This document shows, one piece after another, positions 1-10,855 of a DNA stretch of 64,000 nt. The DNA lies in contig NC_067473.1 of assembly GCF_947179515.1 (NCBI RefSeq), forward strand, positions 92,325,850 through 92,389,849. Reading direction: 5' to 3'. Made by a program: the position numbers and the translations under genes. The notes under the pieces were generated by a model that was not told where the DNA came from, did no database searches, and saw only the letters and a list, made by a program, of their open reading frames with translations. Source of the stretch: Apodemus sylvaticus (lineage: Eukaryota; Chordata; Mammalia; Rodentia; Muridae). The first letter of the stretch is position 1, and the number at the start of each line of letters is the position of its first letter.

Positions 1-395
1 GTGCTGGTTGGTTTTCTGTTAGTTTGACAGAATAATCTGAGAAAGAAGAAATTCATTTGATAAAATGTCTCCCTCATAATGGTCTGTAGGCAAACCTGTA
101 GGCATTTTCCTAATTAATGACTCCTATGGGAGGGCCTGACCCACCATAGGTGGTACAATCTCTGGTCAGGTGGCCCTAGACTGTATGTATATAAAGGCAA
201 GCTAAGGGAGCCAGCCATGGGGGTCAAGCTAAAAGGCAGTGTAACCATGGCCTCTGCTTGAGTTCCTGCCTGGGGCTCCTATCCTGATTTCCCTTCCTTG
301 ATATAGGACTTCAACTGTAAGCCTAATAAATTCTTTTCTCCACAAGTTTTTCATTACTATGTTACTTTTTACCTAAATAGAAACCTAGCTAATAT
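1..395 (-). mobile_element. Rodent medium-reiterated repeat (family ending TGTCAAGTTGACA), truncated by the window edge
   Basis: The stretch reads as the reverse complement of an abundant murid repeat: 'gggagggcctgacccacc', 'gtggccctaga', 'taagcctaataaattc' and a final 'atagaaacctagctaa'. Related copies in the opposite orientation lie at 29005-29418 and 34360-34750. It carries no open frame. I recall this family as URR1-like, but that name is from memory and uncertain. Confidence 0.55.
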
Positions 396-449
396 CTAAT
401 ATACCAGGAATGAAAACACAAATATAAATCCCATTCACAACAGCTTTAC

Positions 450-469
450 ACACACACACACACACACAA
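450..469. repeat. (CA)n microsatellite
   Basis: Uninterrupted CA dinucleotides, about ten copies, followed by A/T-rich sequence. It lies just upstream of the antisense B1 remnant. Confidence 0.9.
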
Positions 470-514
470 ATAACAATAATAAATAATGTAATAAAATAAC
501 TTTTTTCTTTCTTG

Positions 515-615
515 TTTGTTTGTTTGTTTAAGACAGGGTTTCTCTGTGTATCCCTGGCTATCCTGAAATTTGCTCTGTAGACCAGGTTAATGTTGAACTC
601 AAAGAGATCTACCTG
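515..615 (-). mobile_element. B1 SINE, antisense, truncated by an expanded internal repeat
   Basis: A T-rich tail (GTTT repeats) is followed by 'agacagggtttctctgtgta', 'ccctggctatcctg' and 'ctctgtagaccaggtt', the antisense 3' half of a B1 (7SL-derived) SINE. The alignment holds up to the normal B1 motif 'ctgcctctgcctc'. That motif then runs into the hexamer array, and the 5' half of the B1 is missing. Confidence 0.85.
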
Positions 616-835
616 CCTCTGCCTCTGCCTCTGCCTCTCCCTCTGCCTCTGCCTCTGCCTCTGCCTCTGCCTCTGCCTCTGCCCCTGCCCCTGCCCCTGC
701 CCCTGCCCCTGCCCCTGCCCCTGCCTCTATCCCTGCCCCTGCCCCTGCCCCTGCCCCTGCCCCTGCCCCTGCCCCTGCCCCTGCCCCTGCCCCTGCCCCT
801 GCCCCTGCCCCTGCCTCTGCCCCTGCCTCTGCCTG
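611..835. repeat. (CTGCCT)n/(CTGCCC)n hexanucleotide array
   Basis: About 37 tandem hexamers. The left third is CTGCCT with one CTCCCT variant, and the right two thirds are CTGCCC with a CTCTAT interruption near 725. The array begins exactly inside the CTGCCTCTGCCTCC motif of the adjacent antisense B1, so it most likely grew from it by slippage. The open frames across it (Cys-Leu/Cys-Pro, Ala-Gly/Ala-Glu and Arg-Gly dipeptides) are artefacts of a six-base period. Confidence 0.95.
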
Positions 836-2370
836 GTATACAATATTTTGAATGATGCATTTTGGTAACAAGAAATAAGAACATTGGTTGAGATTATGGA
901 AAACTGAAACTTGACTATTCTTATGTTTTATAGCACTAAAATTTTCATTATTTTTGAATATTAAAATTATGTACTTTTAGCTTGCAATTATTTGTGGTTA
1001 TTATCATAAACTTTCAATTTAGGATATATTAAATGTATTTATCAAATATCTTAATCTTTACTATAGACAAATATGAAGTATTTAGGTTATTAATACATAA
1101 GAAAATGATATAATCTGTTCAAACAGATGCATTTATGAAATATTTCTGTTATATCTATTTATATCTGTGTATATGCATATAATCTCTATAATTTCTAAAC
1201 ATAAATATAAAGATAAATTAATCATTAAATACTAAGCTATATTAATATCTATATAGAATGATTAATGTTGGGGGTACCTAGACCTCCAGATAAAATTTAT
1301 GTATAGTTGTTCTAGTACATAAAGTCCTATAAGGTAATCTTTGTTATTTCATAGCTGGAATGTGTTAGAAATAATGAACCATTGTAACTGCTGCACCAGT
1401 AATGACATTTCTCTCCTGCCTGTTTCAAGTTTCATGAAATTTTTACCTTGCAAAAGATCTATTTTATTGTGTTTTCTTTCTGTTCTGCTTCAAGAGTAAT
1501 ATATACAAAAAAAGTCTAGGACATAGAGCATATTAGCTGGGGCTAGGAATTTAGGTGGGAAAAAATCTGGTGGAAAGTGAGTTAGAAATTTAGTGCAGAA
1601 TAACAGGATATTTCTTTGGGATTTTAAGAATATGTTTTCTATTACTAGGGTATTCACAATAACTTTATTTTTGATTCTGCTATGGAAAGCCCACCACAAA
1701 GGACTGACTTACTCAGACATAGTCTGTAGCCAAATGGAAGTCATTATTTCAGCCTGCTGGGACTATATTTAGGTATTCAGGACCAAAGTGTAGCTCTGAG
1801 CATTTAGAAGAAGAAGCTTTTAGAGGCAAAAACCACATCTAGTGTCTTATTCAACATCTGCAGCAGGAGATTTGCACAAGCAAGCAGTTTAACAGAAGCC
1901 AAGATAAGCTGATAGCTTGTGGGCATGAGGGCAGTCTGTAAAAGCAGGCAGTTTAACAGATGCCAAGGTAAATTTGGTGGAATATCTTGATCTCAGGTTC
2001 CTAAATGTGACTTTAATAATTTCCCCAAAGATTTTTCCATCAAACAGACCAAAGTTAAACCTAAAAATGACTTCAGTAAAATTACAAGATGAGGGAAACT
2101 TTGTACTCACTTGCCCTGTCATGTAGTCAGCACAGAAGCTCAAATTTACAATGAGGAAGAAACAACAAAACAAGATTTAAAACAAAACTCAAATACCCTT
2201 TTTTTCTTAAAGGTGGGGGCAATTTTAACAATGCCCTACTGCAGCACAAAGCATGATTCAGACTCATCCCTTAGTTACTTCCTGTAAATTTGTCTTGCTT
2301 CCTTAGCAGTTTCATAGTTTAAACATGTCCTACTATGAACCAAAACCTGACCAGACCTTTGTTTTGCTGT
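836..2370. other. AT-rich non-coding stretch
   Basis: No convincing gene, exon or recognisable young repeat. The only internal structure seen is a diverged direct duplication of about 30 bp with copies near 1879 and 1942 (see findings). The short open frames have no recognisable product. Confidence 0.5.
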
Positions 2371-2384
2371 TTGTTTTGGATGGC

Positions 2385-2475
2385 CTTGTTATTTGTTGCT
2401 TGCTTATTAGTTTGGCATAGGGTCTCTTTAGCTGTCATTATCTGGAACTCTTTATGTAGTCGAGGCAGGCACAAG
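2385..2475 (-). mobile_element. Old, diverged B1-like SINE fragment, antisense
   Basis: 'tagggtctctttagctgtc', 'tctggaactctttatgtagtc' and 'gaggcaggcacaag' follow the order of an antisense B1, but with many differences. It could also be a proto-B1. Confidence 0.35.
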
Positions 2476-3090
2476 TGGTGAGTTTATAGACATTTCATTA
2501 GTGTCTAGCCATTAATATACTGCCATTAGTGTTCAGGTAGGTATGAGCAAGTTTTCTTTAAGAGCAAATGTTTCTTTTTGTTCTAATTAAAATATACTTG
2601 TATTACTCCCCTTTCTATGCCTTTACTCCAACCCTTCTCATGATTCCATCCCACTACATCTCAATGCTTTAAGAGCATATGTTTTGAAGAAAGATGTCTT
2701 GAAGAAGAAACCATAGTTTATATTGCAACATCATAGTTGCACTTTGTGTAAATTTCTCAATTTCTTTTTATCTAACTATATCATTAAATATATGACTAAT
2801 TGTGATACATAAATAATTAAATGCTTTAATATTCCATAATTATTTTCATTTTTACATTTGCTTAATGTTAGAGATTGCTAACAAATCTAATGCTTTGATT
2901 CAATCAGGAATCTGCATGTCCAAACACTAAAGGTTCTTGTTCCCAGTTAGTTTTTATTGGTCAATAAAGATGCCATTGGCCAATAGTTGGGCAAAGGGAG
3001 ACAGGGTGGGGCTAATTTCCCAGCTGGGCCTGGGGTAGTAGGGGAAGGTTACGACCTAGCCTTTGACTTAGCCACAGCATTTTAAAAATA
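2476..3090. other. Non-coding stretch; possible repeat remnant at the right end
   Basis: No gene seen. Bases 2945-3010 ('ttggtcaataaagatgcc', 'ttggccaatagttgggc') resemble a rodent LTR-type sequence I have met before but cannot name. Confidence 0.4.
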
Positions 3091-3091
3091 A

Positions 3092-3093
<2 letters not shown>

Positions 3094-3140
<47 letters not shown>

Positions 3141-3146
3141 TGTGTT
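3094..3146. repeat. (TG)n microsatellite
   Basis: About 26 TG dinucleotides with one TA interruption near 3134. Confidence 0.95.
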
Positions 3147-3289
3147 TAATTCAAAGAAAGCAATATAGCCAAAATTCACTGCTACAGTGTCTTTGATGGA
3201 TCATTGTTGTGTAGCTTAAAGCCTTCCATTTTGAAGGAAAACTTGAGACATAGGATTTAAAAGAAAAGTAAAACAATTTATGTGTTGAC

Positions 3290-3777
3290 AATGCAATGAA
3301 ACTACAGAATATTCTAGGATGGGGTGAAATACTCCATTCTGCAAGAAAGAACATTAAGATAGGAAGTAAACAACTCAAAATATCTTCAGGAAGTCCTTGA
3401 AACTGACCAGAGTCATAGGTACCTCCCTCTCCAAGAGTATATAAGCAGGGAAGAATGCTCAGAGTCATTCTCAAGAGAGCAAAGATGCATAGAGTCAGAA
3501 ACAAGCTCAACAGCCTAGAACAAACAAAGACCCAGAGGGCTGCATAAAAGAGGTTCAGGACAATAAACCACATAGAAAGAACACTCTCCAACCTGTAGGC
3601 TCTAGAGTACACCCGAGGCTCCCAGTTTTTGAGAACTGTTATCCATGCTCAGTCAGTGCTGGTCATACAACTTTCTTTGAGTCCTTTCTGCTCCTGTAAG
3701 TAACCCCTCAGCCATATTCCTGTAAGTCACCTCAATAAAACTCAGTGGCTACTGACAGAAGTGCAGTCATACACATG
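3290..3777 (+). mobile_element. Probable solo LTR (unnamed rodent ERV family)
   Basis: A TATA-like 'gtatataagcagg' near 3436 is followed about 290 bp later by a polyadenylation signal in 'cctcaataaaactcag'. This order (promoter, short transcribed region, AATAAA, end) is typical of an LTR. No internal viral genes flank it. The 5' edge is uncertain, and family assignment needs a repeat library. Confidence 0.45.
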
Positions 3778-3872
3778 GAACTAGAAAGTGTCATTCTGAG
3801 CGAGGCAACCCAATCACAAAAGATCACACACAGTATGCACTCACTAATAAGTGGAAGTTAGCCCAAAAGCTT
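3778..3872 (+). mobile_element. L1 fragment, sense, last codons of ORF2
   Basis: 'catggaactagaaagtgtc', 'aggcaacccaatcacaaaag' and 'tatgcactcactaataagtgg' match the terminal codons of L1 ORF2, compared with the intact copy ending at 35187. It is cut at both ends and abuts an older L1 in the opposite orientation. Confidence 0.75.
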
Positions 3873-4032
3873 TGATCCATCTTGAATTGAATTTTTACAG
3901 GGTGAGAGATATGAATCTACTTTCATTTGTCTGCATGTTAATATACAGTTTTCCCAACACCATTTGCTGAGTCTGTCTTTGTCCCCCAATGCAGGGTTTT
4001 GGCATCTGTGTCCAAAATCAGTTGCACTATAT
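3873..4032 (-). mobile_element. Ancient L1 ORF2 fragment, antisense (left part)
   Basis: 'ccatcttgaattgaatttt', 'ggtgagagatatgaatcta' and 'gttttcccaacaccatttgc' correspond to antisense L1 ORF2. The same element resumes near 4475 after two insertions. Confidence 0.7.
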
Positions 4033-4108
4033 GTCGCTCAGTGATAAAGGGCTACCTTGACATGTCTTGTAGCCCTAAATTCAATCTCATCATTGGAAAA
4101 AAATAAAA
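4033..4108 (+). mobile_element. ID/B2-class tRNA-derived SINE, diverged
   Basis: 'gctcagtgataaagggctacc', 'gtcttgtagccct' and an A-rich tail 'ggaaaaaaataaaacaaaa' have the layout of a tRNA-derived SINE. An A-box-like start is kept and the B box is weak. It interrupts the ancient L1. Confidence 0.55.
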
Positions 4109-4124
4109 CAAAATCATTTTGGTA

Positions 4125-4474
4125 CTGTGGTTTGAATAAGCAACATTCTTCATAGGCTCCTGTAATTGAACACTTGGTCTCCAGGTGGTAGTGCAGTTGG
4201 GAAAGTTACAGATCTATAAGAAATGTATAGAGAGTTTTAGAGGTTTCATACCCTGGCCTCACTTCTGGTTCCCCTTTTCTGCTTCATATATGTGTATATG
4301 AAATGTCATTTCTCTGCTTCCTGAGTTTCAGTCTTGCTTCATATGCCTGATGCCATGTTTTCCCCATCTTTTGGAATAAAACAAAACAAACCCTTTCCTA
4401 CTTTAAATTTCATCTGCTTGTGGTATTTTTATTGCAGCAAAAATAAGGAATATAGTTGCAGTTGTGTAGCTTTA
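4125..4474 (+). mobile_element. Rodent medium-reiterated repeat ('TGTGGTTTGAATAAG' family)
   Basis: It starts 'ggtactgtggtttgaataag', contains 'cacttggtctccag' and 'gaggtttcata', and ends in 'ttattgcagcaaaaataagg'. A clearer relative in the same orientation is at 31100-31495, and one in reverse orientation is at 19450-19765. It is non-coding and sits inside the ancient antisense L1. Confidence 0.5.
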
Positions 4475-6560
4475 CTCCTAGATTATCCATTCTATTTTAT
4501 TGGCTTATGTGTCTGGTTTGTGTCACTATATTACTAGTTTGGTTTCTATGGTTTTATAGTATACTTTTTCTATAGTACAGTTTTGTTCTTTGTGCTCAGA
4601 ATTTCTTTGCCTATTCACAAGAATTGTGCTTCTGTATGAAGTTTACAATTTACTTTTATTTCTAGGAAGAATGTTATTGGAATTAAAATAATGATTTCAT
4701 TGAATCTGCTGGTCGCATTTAGCAATATGCCCATTAAAAACACTGTTACTTCTATCAGTCCATGAACATGAGAGCTCTTTCCATCTTACATTGTTTCCTT
4801 CAATTTCTATGTTCAATGTTCTAAAGATTCACTGTGGAAATCTTGCACTTTCTTGGTGTTATCTGGGGGTATGTTGTTGTTTATTTGAAGCTAACGTGAA
4901 TGGCATTGCCTTTCTGGTTCCTTTTTCAGCAAATTCATAATTAATATTTTGTATATTGGTTTTATAGGTTTCTGCTGTACTGTGATTGTTCATCAGTCCT
5001 ATGAGTTTTCTGGTAGAGACTATGGGGTCCCTTATATACCACAGCATACTGCCTGCAGTTAAGGATAATTTGATTTCCTCCTTTCTTTCCCAAACAATTC
5101 CTTTTTCTGTCTTTTCTTCTCTTATTACTCTTGCTAAGATTTAAAGCATTATATTGAACAACAGTAGAGAAAGTGGACATTCTTATTTTTTTCCTGATAC
5201 TAGTGGAATTGTTTTGTTGTCTCTCCATTTAGTGCAGTGTTGAATATATGTTTGTAAACTACAGTGTATACTATTTTGAAGTATGTTTCTTCTCTCCCCA
5301 GGTTCTTCACATATTTTACCATTAAGGAATGCCAGGCTGTCTTAAGATGTATTTGTTATGTGTTGCATGTCTGAGTTTTTTAATGTTGAATTATCCTTGC
5401 ATCTCTGTAATAAATCCACATTCATAATATTGGATTGTTAAATGTGTTTTTAAATTTGTTTGTCACTACATTTTGATATTTCTAGGTTCATGTTTATCAG
5501 GGAAACTAACAATTTTGTTTTGTTATATTTATACTTTGGGTTGGGTCCAGTACAATACTAGCTTTGTAAAATGAGTATGATTTTTGTCCCTTTCTCTCTT
5601 GGGATAGTTTGAGGAGCCTTGGGTTAGTTCAATAAATATCTAGCAAAATCAAGCAAAATCTCTATCTGAGATTCAGGTTGGTTTTAGTTGGTAATTATAC
5701 ATAATTACCACTCCAATCTTCCTACTCATTAGGTATGTATTTGTTTGTATATAGCTTTGGTTTGATTTTCATAGGCCATGTATATGTAGAAAGTCATCTA
5801 TTCTTTTCAGGTTTTAAACTTATTGAAGTACATGTCCCAGAATATACTCTAACAATCTTCTGAATTTCACTGGAATCTGTGATAGTCTCTGCTCTCAACT
5901 CTAAATTTAGTAATTGCGTGTTCTCTCTTTGTTTTTCTGGTTTAGCTAAATACTTGTCAGTTTCATTTATCTTTTTAAAATACCATATCTTTGTTTGATT
6001 TATTATTTGCATGTATTTAACTTGCAATAAGTTGTTTTAGCTGAACGTTATTTATCCCTCTCTTTTAATTTTTGGCTTGGTTTATTCTTTTCATTTCTAG
6101 GACACTGAGATATATTATTCATTGGATATAGTTATAGCTTTTTAATGTAGGCATTTATAGGCATAAACTTTCTTTTAGAAATACTTTTGTATTTTACTCT
6201 TTTATCTTACTTTTAATTTGTTGCATTTTCATAATCATTAAATTTTAGGAACTTTTAAATTTAATTCATCATGGAATAAATTGTTCAGGTTCCATGTATT
6301 GCATATTTCTAAAAGTTATGTTATTGTGTCTTCTTGTTTCAGACAACTGTGATTAGATAAAATAAAAGACATTATTTCATATTTCTGAGATAGATATTTA
6401 AGACATAGTTCTGTGGACTGCTGAGAAGAATGGGCATTCTCTTGTACTGGGGTTGAAAAGTCTATTTAGTCCATATGATCTATTATGTCAATTAGCTATT
6501 ATGTTTGTTAATTTTTATGGCATGGATGAACTTTGAATTGTTGGAAATATACCTTTACAT
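4475..6560 (-). mobile_element. Ancient L1 ORF2 remnant, antisense (right part)
   Basis: Diverged antisense ORF2 text runs throughout: 'tgtgtctggtttgtgtcac', 'cttggtgttatctgggggt', 'ttgatttcctcctttctttc', 'acattcttatttttttcctg' and 'gaactaaccc'-like RT segments. It has many stops and indels, so it predates the other L1 copies here. Bases 3873-4032 are its continuation. The 5' limit is uncertain. Confidence 0.7.
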
Positions 6561-9323
6561 TTTGTAGTGTTTATTTTTCTGACAGTATCACCTGTGCCTT
6601 TACATCTAGCAGTGTTTATTTTAGAAGAGTGCCAAAGAATAGAATGTATACGTTGAATTATTATATCCTCCTATTGGACTGCTACCTTAACTATTGTGAA
6701 GTAGCATTGTCTATATCTTCTAACATTAACATTCAGGATTATTGTTGAAAAGCATGTAGTAATTTGTGTCCTTTTGTTGTTTTTTGTGATGTTTGGTACC
6801 TTCCAAATCTTCATTTGCAGTGTTGTAGTGTAATGTATTATTCACCTAGTGCTTTATTCTTTAGTGTATAAGATTATTTAAAGCAGCCTTTATGTTGCTG
6901 GATTAGTGGTCCTAAGAACTCCTCCAGTTCATGTTTTTCAGGAAATCCCTTCTTTCCTTTCTCTTCAGCAGAATTGTTGCTAGTGAGGCAGTGTTCTAGA
7001 TTGGCAAAATGGTCTTTAAAGAAGAATCCTTCATTACATGTTCTTTCACATGCTTGCTTTAGCAGAACATCTTTTTACCTGTGTCTGCTTCAGGAAAACA
7101 CTCCTTGACATGTTTGCCCCAGTAAAACACCATCCAACACAACTGACTTTCCAAAGATCCCTTAAGTTTCCGCTTCAAAACTCCTGGTCTGCCCTCTGAG
7201 AAGAGCCTTCTGTTTGATAGAAAAGTCACTGATTAGCTCAGGAATCACTAGCCCAAGTCAGATAGACTGTTTAGCTAAATGTGTTTACATTTGCTTCTTG
7301 ACATAACAGTTTGTAGTGATGGACTGAATTGTTGAAGATGGGATGATCCAAAGCTTTTTCTGAGGCTGTAAGTATGGAGAGGGAACATAATTTCTTCTCT
7401 AGGATCACAAATTTGCTTGGCAGAGCTGGTAATGAATGGCCTGGGGTTGAGGTCGGGGGAGTGGGGGAAACTTTGGCTTCAGATCCTGAGAACTCCACTC
7501 TTCCCACTGAATGGGGCTATGGTTATTAGTGCTAAGGCCGCCGTATGCTCCATCTGATGTACTCTTGAGATGTAATCTCTTTATGCAACATTAGTTTATT
7601 AGCTTCCTGCTGACTTCATCCTGTTGGATGATAGTTTCTGCTGACTTTGTCCCATTTCTCCCCTGGAAATAGAATATAAATAAGACATGCACTTCTTAAT
7701 AAGCTTGTTTGTGCAATATCTCCTGAGCCCACCTATTCTATCTTGTTTATCTCTGATAACCCTAGATGACCCTAAAATGGAGTCGACCATATTGTAGTTT
7801 TTTCTGACATGTGCAATTTTGGTGGTTGTAATGACATTAACAATCTTTATTTTTATACCCCAAAATAAACATATACCTTTTTCTCTCCATTTAATTTTTT
7901 TCATGTTCTAAATAAAGTCTCACTTTCATGTTTAATTTTTGTCCACTACCCAGAGGTTACTAACTCAACTGTCTAAGCATTAAGCCCCATACAACCCAAC
8001 TCCATTCCTGGCAGCTTTTGGAGACATAGTGGGCCCACAGCAAGGCCAGCAGCATTTGCTGTCCTTCATGTCTCCAGCGTCTTCCATCATGTGGAGAGGT
8101 GAGAGGTCCCCTCAGAGTTAGAGGTGTTCAAATCATAGAGTAAAAGCTTTAAAAAAAAAAAACTAGATTCAATTTTTTTTGCTCAATGTACAACGCCTTC
8201 ACTTTTTTCCTAGTTCCAAATTCACTTTTACCCAACATTTACTATTGTAACTATTGTCCTCAAGTTGTATCTTTGATTCTGTTCTATGTTTTATTTCTGA
8301 TACATTTGTTAAGCTAGTTTACAGTAGTCAATAATTCTCAAGACTATTCTCAAAATAATAAAATAAAGCAAATTTAAAAAGTATACCCCTCAGTAGAATT
8401 TTAGTGATTATCAAAATGATGTCCAGTGACTCTGGTGATTCTGATATTCCTAATGTATTTCTTTATATTTCAAATATTCATGTTTTTAGGGAAAAAAAAG
8501 AGCAAAAACACAAAAACAACGAAAGAAACCTAAGGACTAGCTAGTTCAGATATGTGTTTTATCTGATTATTTTTAAAGAGCTGAAAAGCCTTGAGTAAAA
8601 TGTATGCCTTTCAGAGTTTGCAGTGAGCCATTCTTCAGAATGCGGTCCTCTAACTGCATATCCAGGCAGGCAGGCATCTGGCATCTCTGTGATTTACTAC
8701 AAAAGTGGCATTGACTTATCCAGCAGCCTTAAGCTCATCTCTTAACCTCCTAGATCCCCTTTGGAAAGTGTGGATAATAGCCATTCTTGGGGACATACAA
8801 TAGCAAAGTAGCTTAGGTTGGTTAAGCGTTTCAGTTGTCTGGGTATTAATACTTTTGTAATTTGGGGTATTATTTAAGGCAATAATGAGAATGGTGATTA
8901 TTTTCCTCAAAGTCTGCTCACACAGTAGCAGAAAGAACTTGCGATGTATGTAACTAAAATTTGGGAGGAGGCAGGCTAGTTTGATGCAGGTTTTCACTTG
9001 GAGTCACCAAATGTTTTCTTTAGAAATCCCATTAATTTGTTTTGGGGGTGGCTGATTGAAGGCTAGAGAATCTAACATAACAGAAAATACTATATTCCAG
9101 AAAATATTACTTCAAATGTGAGCTGGATGTGAGAAAACTCAGCAGTAAATTGAGCAACTGGTTGAATCATATTTGGTGATGTGAACAGCAACAGAAAACA
9201 CAGAAGGCCACCACACAGCCACCAGCAGCCTGCAACAGAAAATAATTTAGGAAGTTGCAAAACTGGGGAGCTTAAGGAATATTTAGTCAGTCATATAGTA
9301 GAGGTCAATGTACAAGAAGTAGA

Positions 9324-9325
<2 letters not shown>
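6561..9325. other. Non-coding stretch without recognised genes
   Basis: I see only short chance frames, an 11-A run near 8150 and scattered AT-rich sequence. The parts around 7040-7200 and 7600-7990 have LTR-like phrases, including an 'ataaagtctcac' poly(A)-type signal near 7910. I cannot assign them to a family. Confidence 0.45.
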
Positions 9326-9384
<59 letters not shown>

Positions 9385-9422
9385 CAGAGACAGAGACATA
9401 GAGACAGAGACATAGAGACAAA
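9325..9422. repeat. Compound (GT)n(GA)n(GACAGA)n microsatellite
   Basis: About ten GT units run directly into about fourteen GA units and then imperfect GACAGA/GACATA hexamers. The open frames reading Arg-Glu repeats on + and Leu-Ser repeats on - come from this tract and are not genes. Confidence 0.95.
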
Positions 9423-9603
9423 GATTTATTATCATTAAGATTATTATTCACAGAGTGCTTAGCAAGCAAAATTTTAAAATTTAAAAATGAATGTACATAT
9501 TCTTTTAAAGAATTCTCTTTAGTCAATAGAATTATAAGGTGCATTGTTTAGGTTACAGTATGTACATGGTAAAATGCAAGATATAAATACTCTGGTCCTC
9601 GAT

Positions 9604-9619
9604 AAAAATATTTCATGTG
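9604..9619. repeat. Target-site duplication, left copy (Ap2s1 retrocopy)
   Basis: AAAAATATTTCATGTG is repeated exactly at 11940-11955, immediately after the poly(A) of the Ap2s1 retrocopy. This is the expected signature of L1-machinery-mediated insertion of an mRNA. Confidence 0.93.
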
Positions 9620-9998
9620 GCCTCTGGGGTCTAGATAGGTCCATGATCTGATTTATCCTCATGCAGAATGAGCAGGCAAGACGTGCCTGACCAAGAGGTA
9701 CCTGCAGTTCGATGAGACGAGAAGCAGAAGCTGATGGAGGAGGTGCACGCTGTGGTCACTGTCAGGGATGCCAAGCACACCAACTTTGTGAAGTTCCGGA
9801 ACTTCAAGTTCATTTACTGACACTATGCTGGCCTCTACTTTGGCACCTGCGTGGATGTCAACAACAACAATCTAGCCTATCTCCGAGGCCATTCACAACT
9901 TCATAGAAGTGTTAAATGAAAACTTCCACAATGTGTGTGAACTGGACCTGGTGTTCAACTTCTACAAGGTTTACGCGGTGGTAGATAAGATGTTTCTG
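9620..9998 (+). pseudogene. Ap2s1 (pseudogene): Ap2s1 processed pseudogene, 5' part
   Basis: An intronless copy of the mRNA for the sigma subunit of the clathrin adaptor AP-2, which in the parent gene helps bind dileucine cargo at the plasma membrane. The remnant start codon is at 9643. Recognisable segments in order are EVHAVVTVRDAKHTNFV-like, FRNFK, 'NNNLAY', NFIEVLNENFHNVCELDL-like and VFNFYKVYAVVDKMF-like. The frame is broken by a TGA at codon 3, frameshifts near 9670-9710 and at the 'tatctccgaggcc' region, and another TGA in 'atttactgacac'. The coding match stops at about codon 118 of 142, where an L1 has inserted, and resumes at 11598. It is not functional. Confidence 0.93.
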
Positions 9999-10853
9999 TT
10001 TCTATTTGGTGGAAAAGTTTGAAGAGTATTGGTGTTAAGTCTTCTTTGAAGGTCTGATAGAATTCTTCACTGAAACCATCTGGTCCTGTACTTTTTTTGG
10101 TTGGAAGCCTATCTATGACCCCTTCTATTCATTTAGGGGTTATGGGTCTGTTTAGATGGTCTATTTGATCCTGGTTTAATTTTGGTAATTGATATCTGTC
10201 TAAGAAAATGTCCATTTCCTCCAGATTCTCCAGTTGTGTTGAGTACAGGTTTTTGTAGTAGGATCTGATGATTTTTTGAATTTCCTCGGTTTCTGTTGTA
10301 ATATCTCCATTTTCATTTCTAATTTTGTTAATTTGGGTACTTTCTCTGTGCCCTTTGGTTAGTCTGGCTAAGGGTTTATCTATCTTGTTGATTTTTTCAA
10401 AGAACCAGCTTTTGGTCTTGTTGATTCTTTGTATGGTTCTCTTTGTTTCCACTTGATTGATTTCAGCCCTGAGTTTGATGATTTCCTGTCTTCTTCTCCT
10501 CCTGGGTGAATTAGCTTCTTCTTGTTCCAGGGTTTTCAGTTGTTCCATTAATCTTCTAGTGTATGCTCTCTCGAATTTCTTTTTGGAGGTACTCAAAGCT
10601 ATGAGTTTTCCTCTTAGCACTGCTTTCATTGTGTCCCATAGATTTGTGTATGTTGTGCCTTCATTTTCATTAAATTCTAAGAAATCTTTGATTTCTTTTT
10701 TTATTTCTTCCTTGACCAAGGTATCATTGAGTAGAGTATTGTTCAGTTTCCATGTGTATGTGGGCTTTCTGTTGTTTTTACTGTTATTAAAGACCACTTT
10801 TACTCCATAGTGATCTGATAGGAGGCATGGGATTATTTCAATCTTCTTATATT
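9999..10853 (-). mobile_element. L1 with 5' inversion: inverted ORF2 segment
   Basis: Antisense L1 ORF2 sequence spans roughly the end of the endonuclease domain into the start of the RT domain. It is homologous to about 37510-38350 of the intact copy. A partly open minus-strand frame (10129-10797) encodes KPTYTWKLNN and later RSYYKNLYSTQLENLEEMD-type text. Together with the sense part starting at about 10856 it forms one insertion, the classic twin-priming product. Confidence 0.9.
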
Positions 10854-10855
10854 AT

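Noticed and set aside
590..884. Three overlapping open frames of about 90 codons (Cys-Leu/Cys-Pro, Ala-Gly and Arg-Gly dipeptides)
   Set aside because: Any frame stays open across a (CTGCCY)n array; no promoter, splice signal or non-repetitive protein sequence supports a gene.
3151..3612. 153-codon minus-strand open frame
   Set aside because: It lies antisense over an LTR-like repeat and its flank, with no recognisable domain.
3778..4032. Opposed L1 fragments at 3872/3873 as a second twin-primed insertion
   Set aside because: The two halves differ greatly in age (sense piece young, antisense piece ancient) and the sense piece has no poly(A), so they are separate events.
9181..9438. 85-codon frame with Arg-Glu repeats
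   Set aside because: Produced by the (GT)n(GA)n microsatellite.
9712..9906. Open frames on both strands over the Ap2s1 retrocopy
   Set aside because: They are out of frame with the AP-2 sigma reading order and are by-products of a GC-rich pseudogene.
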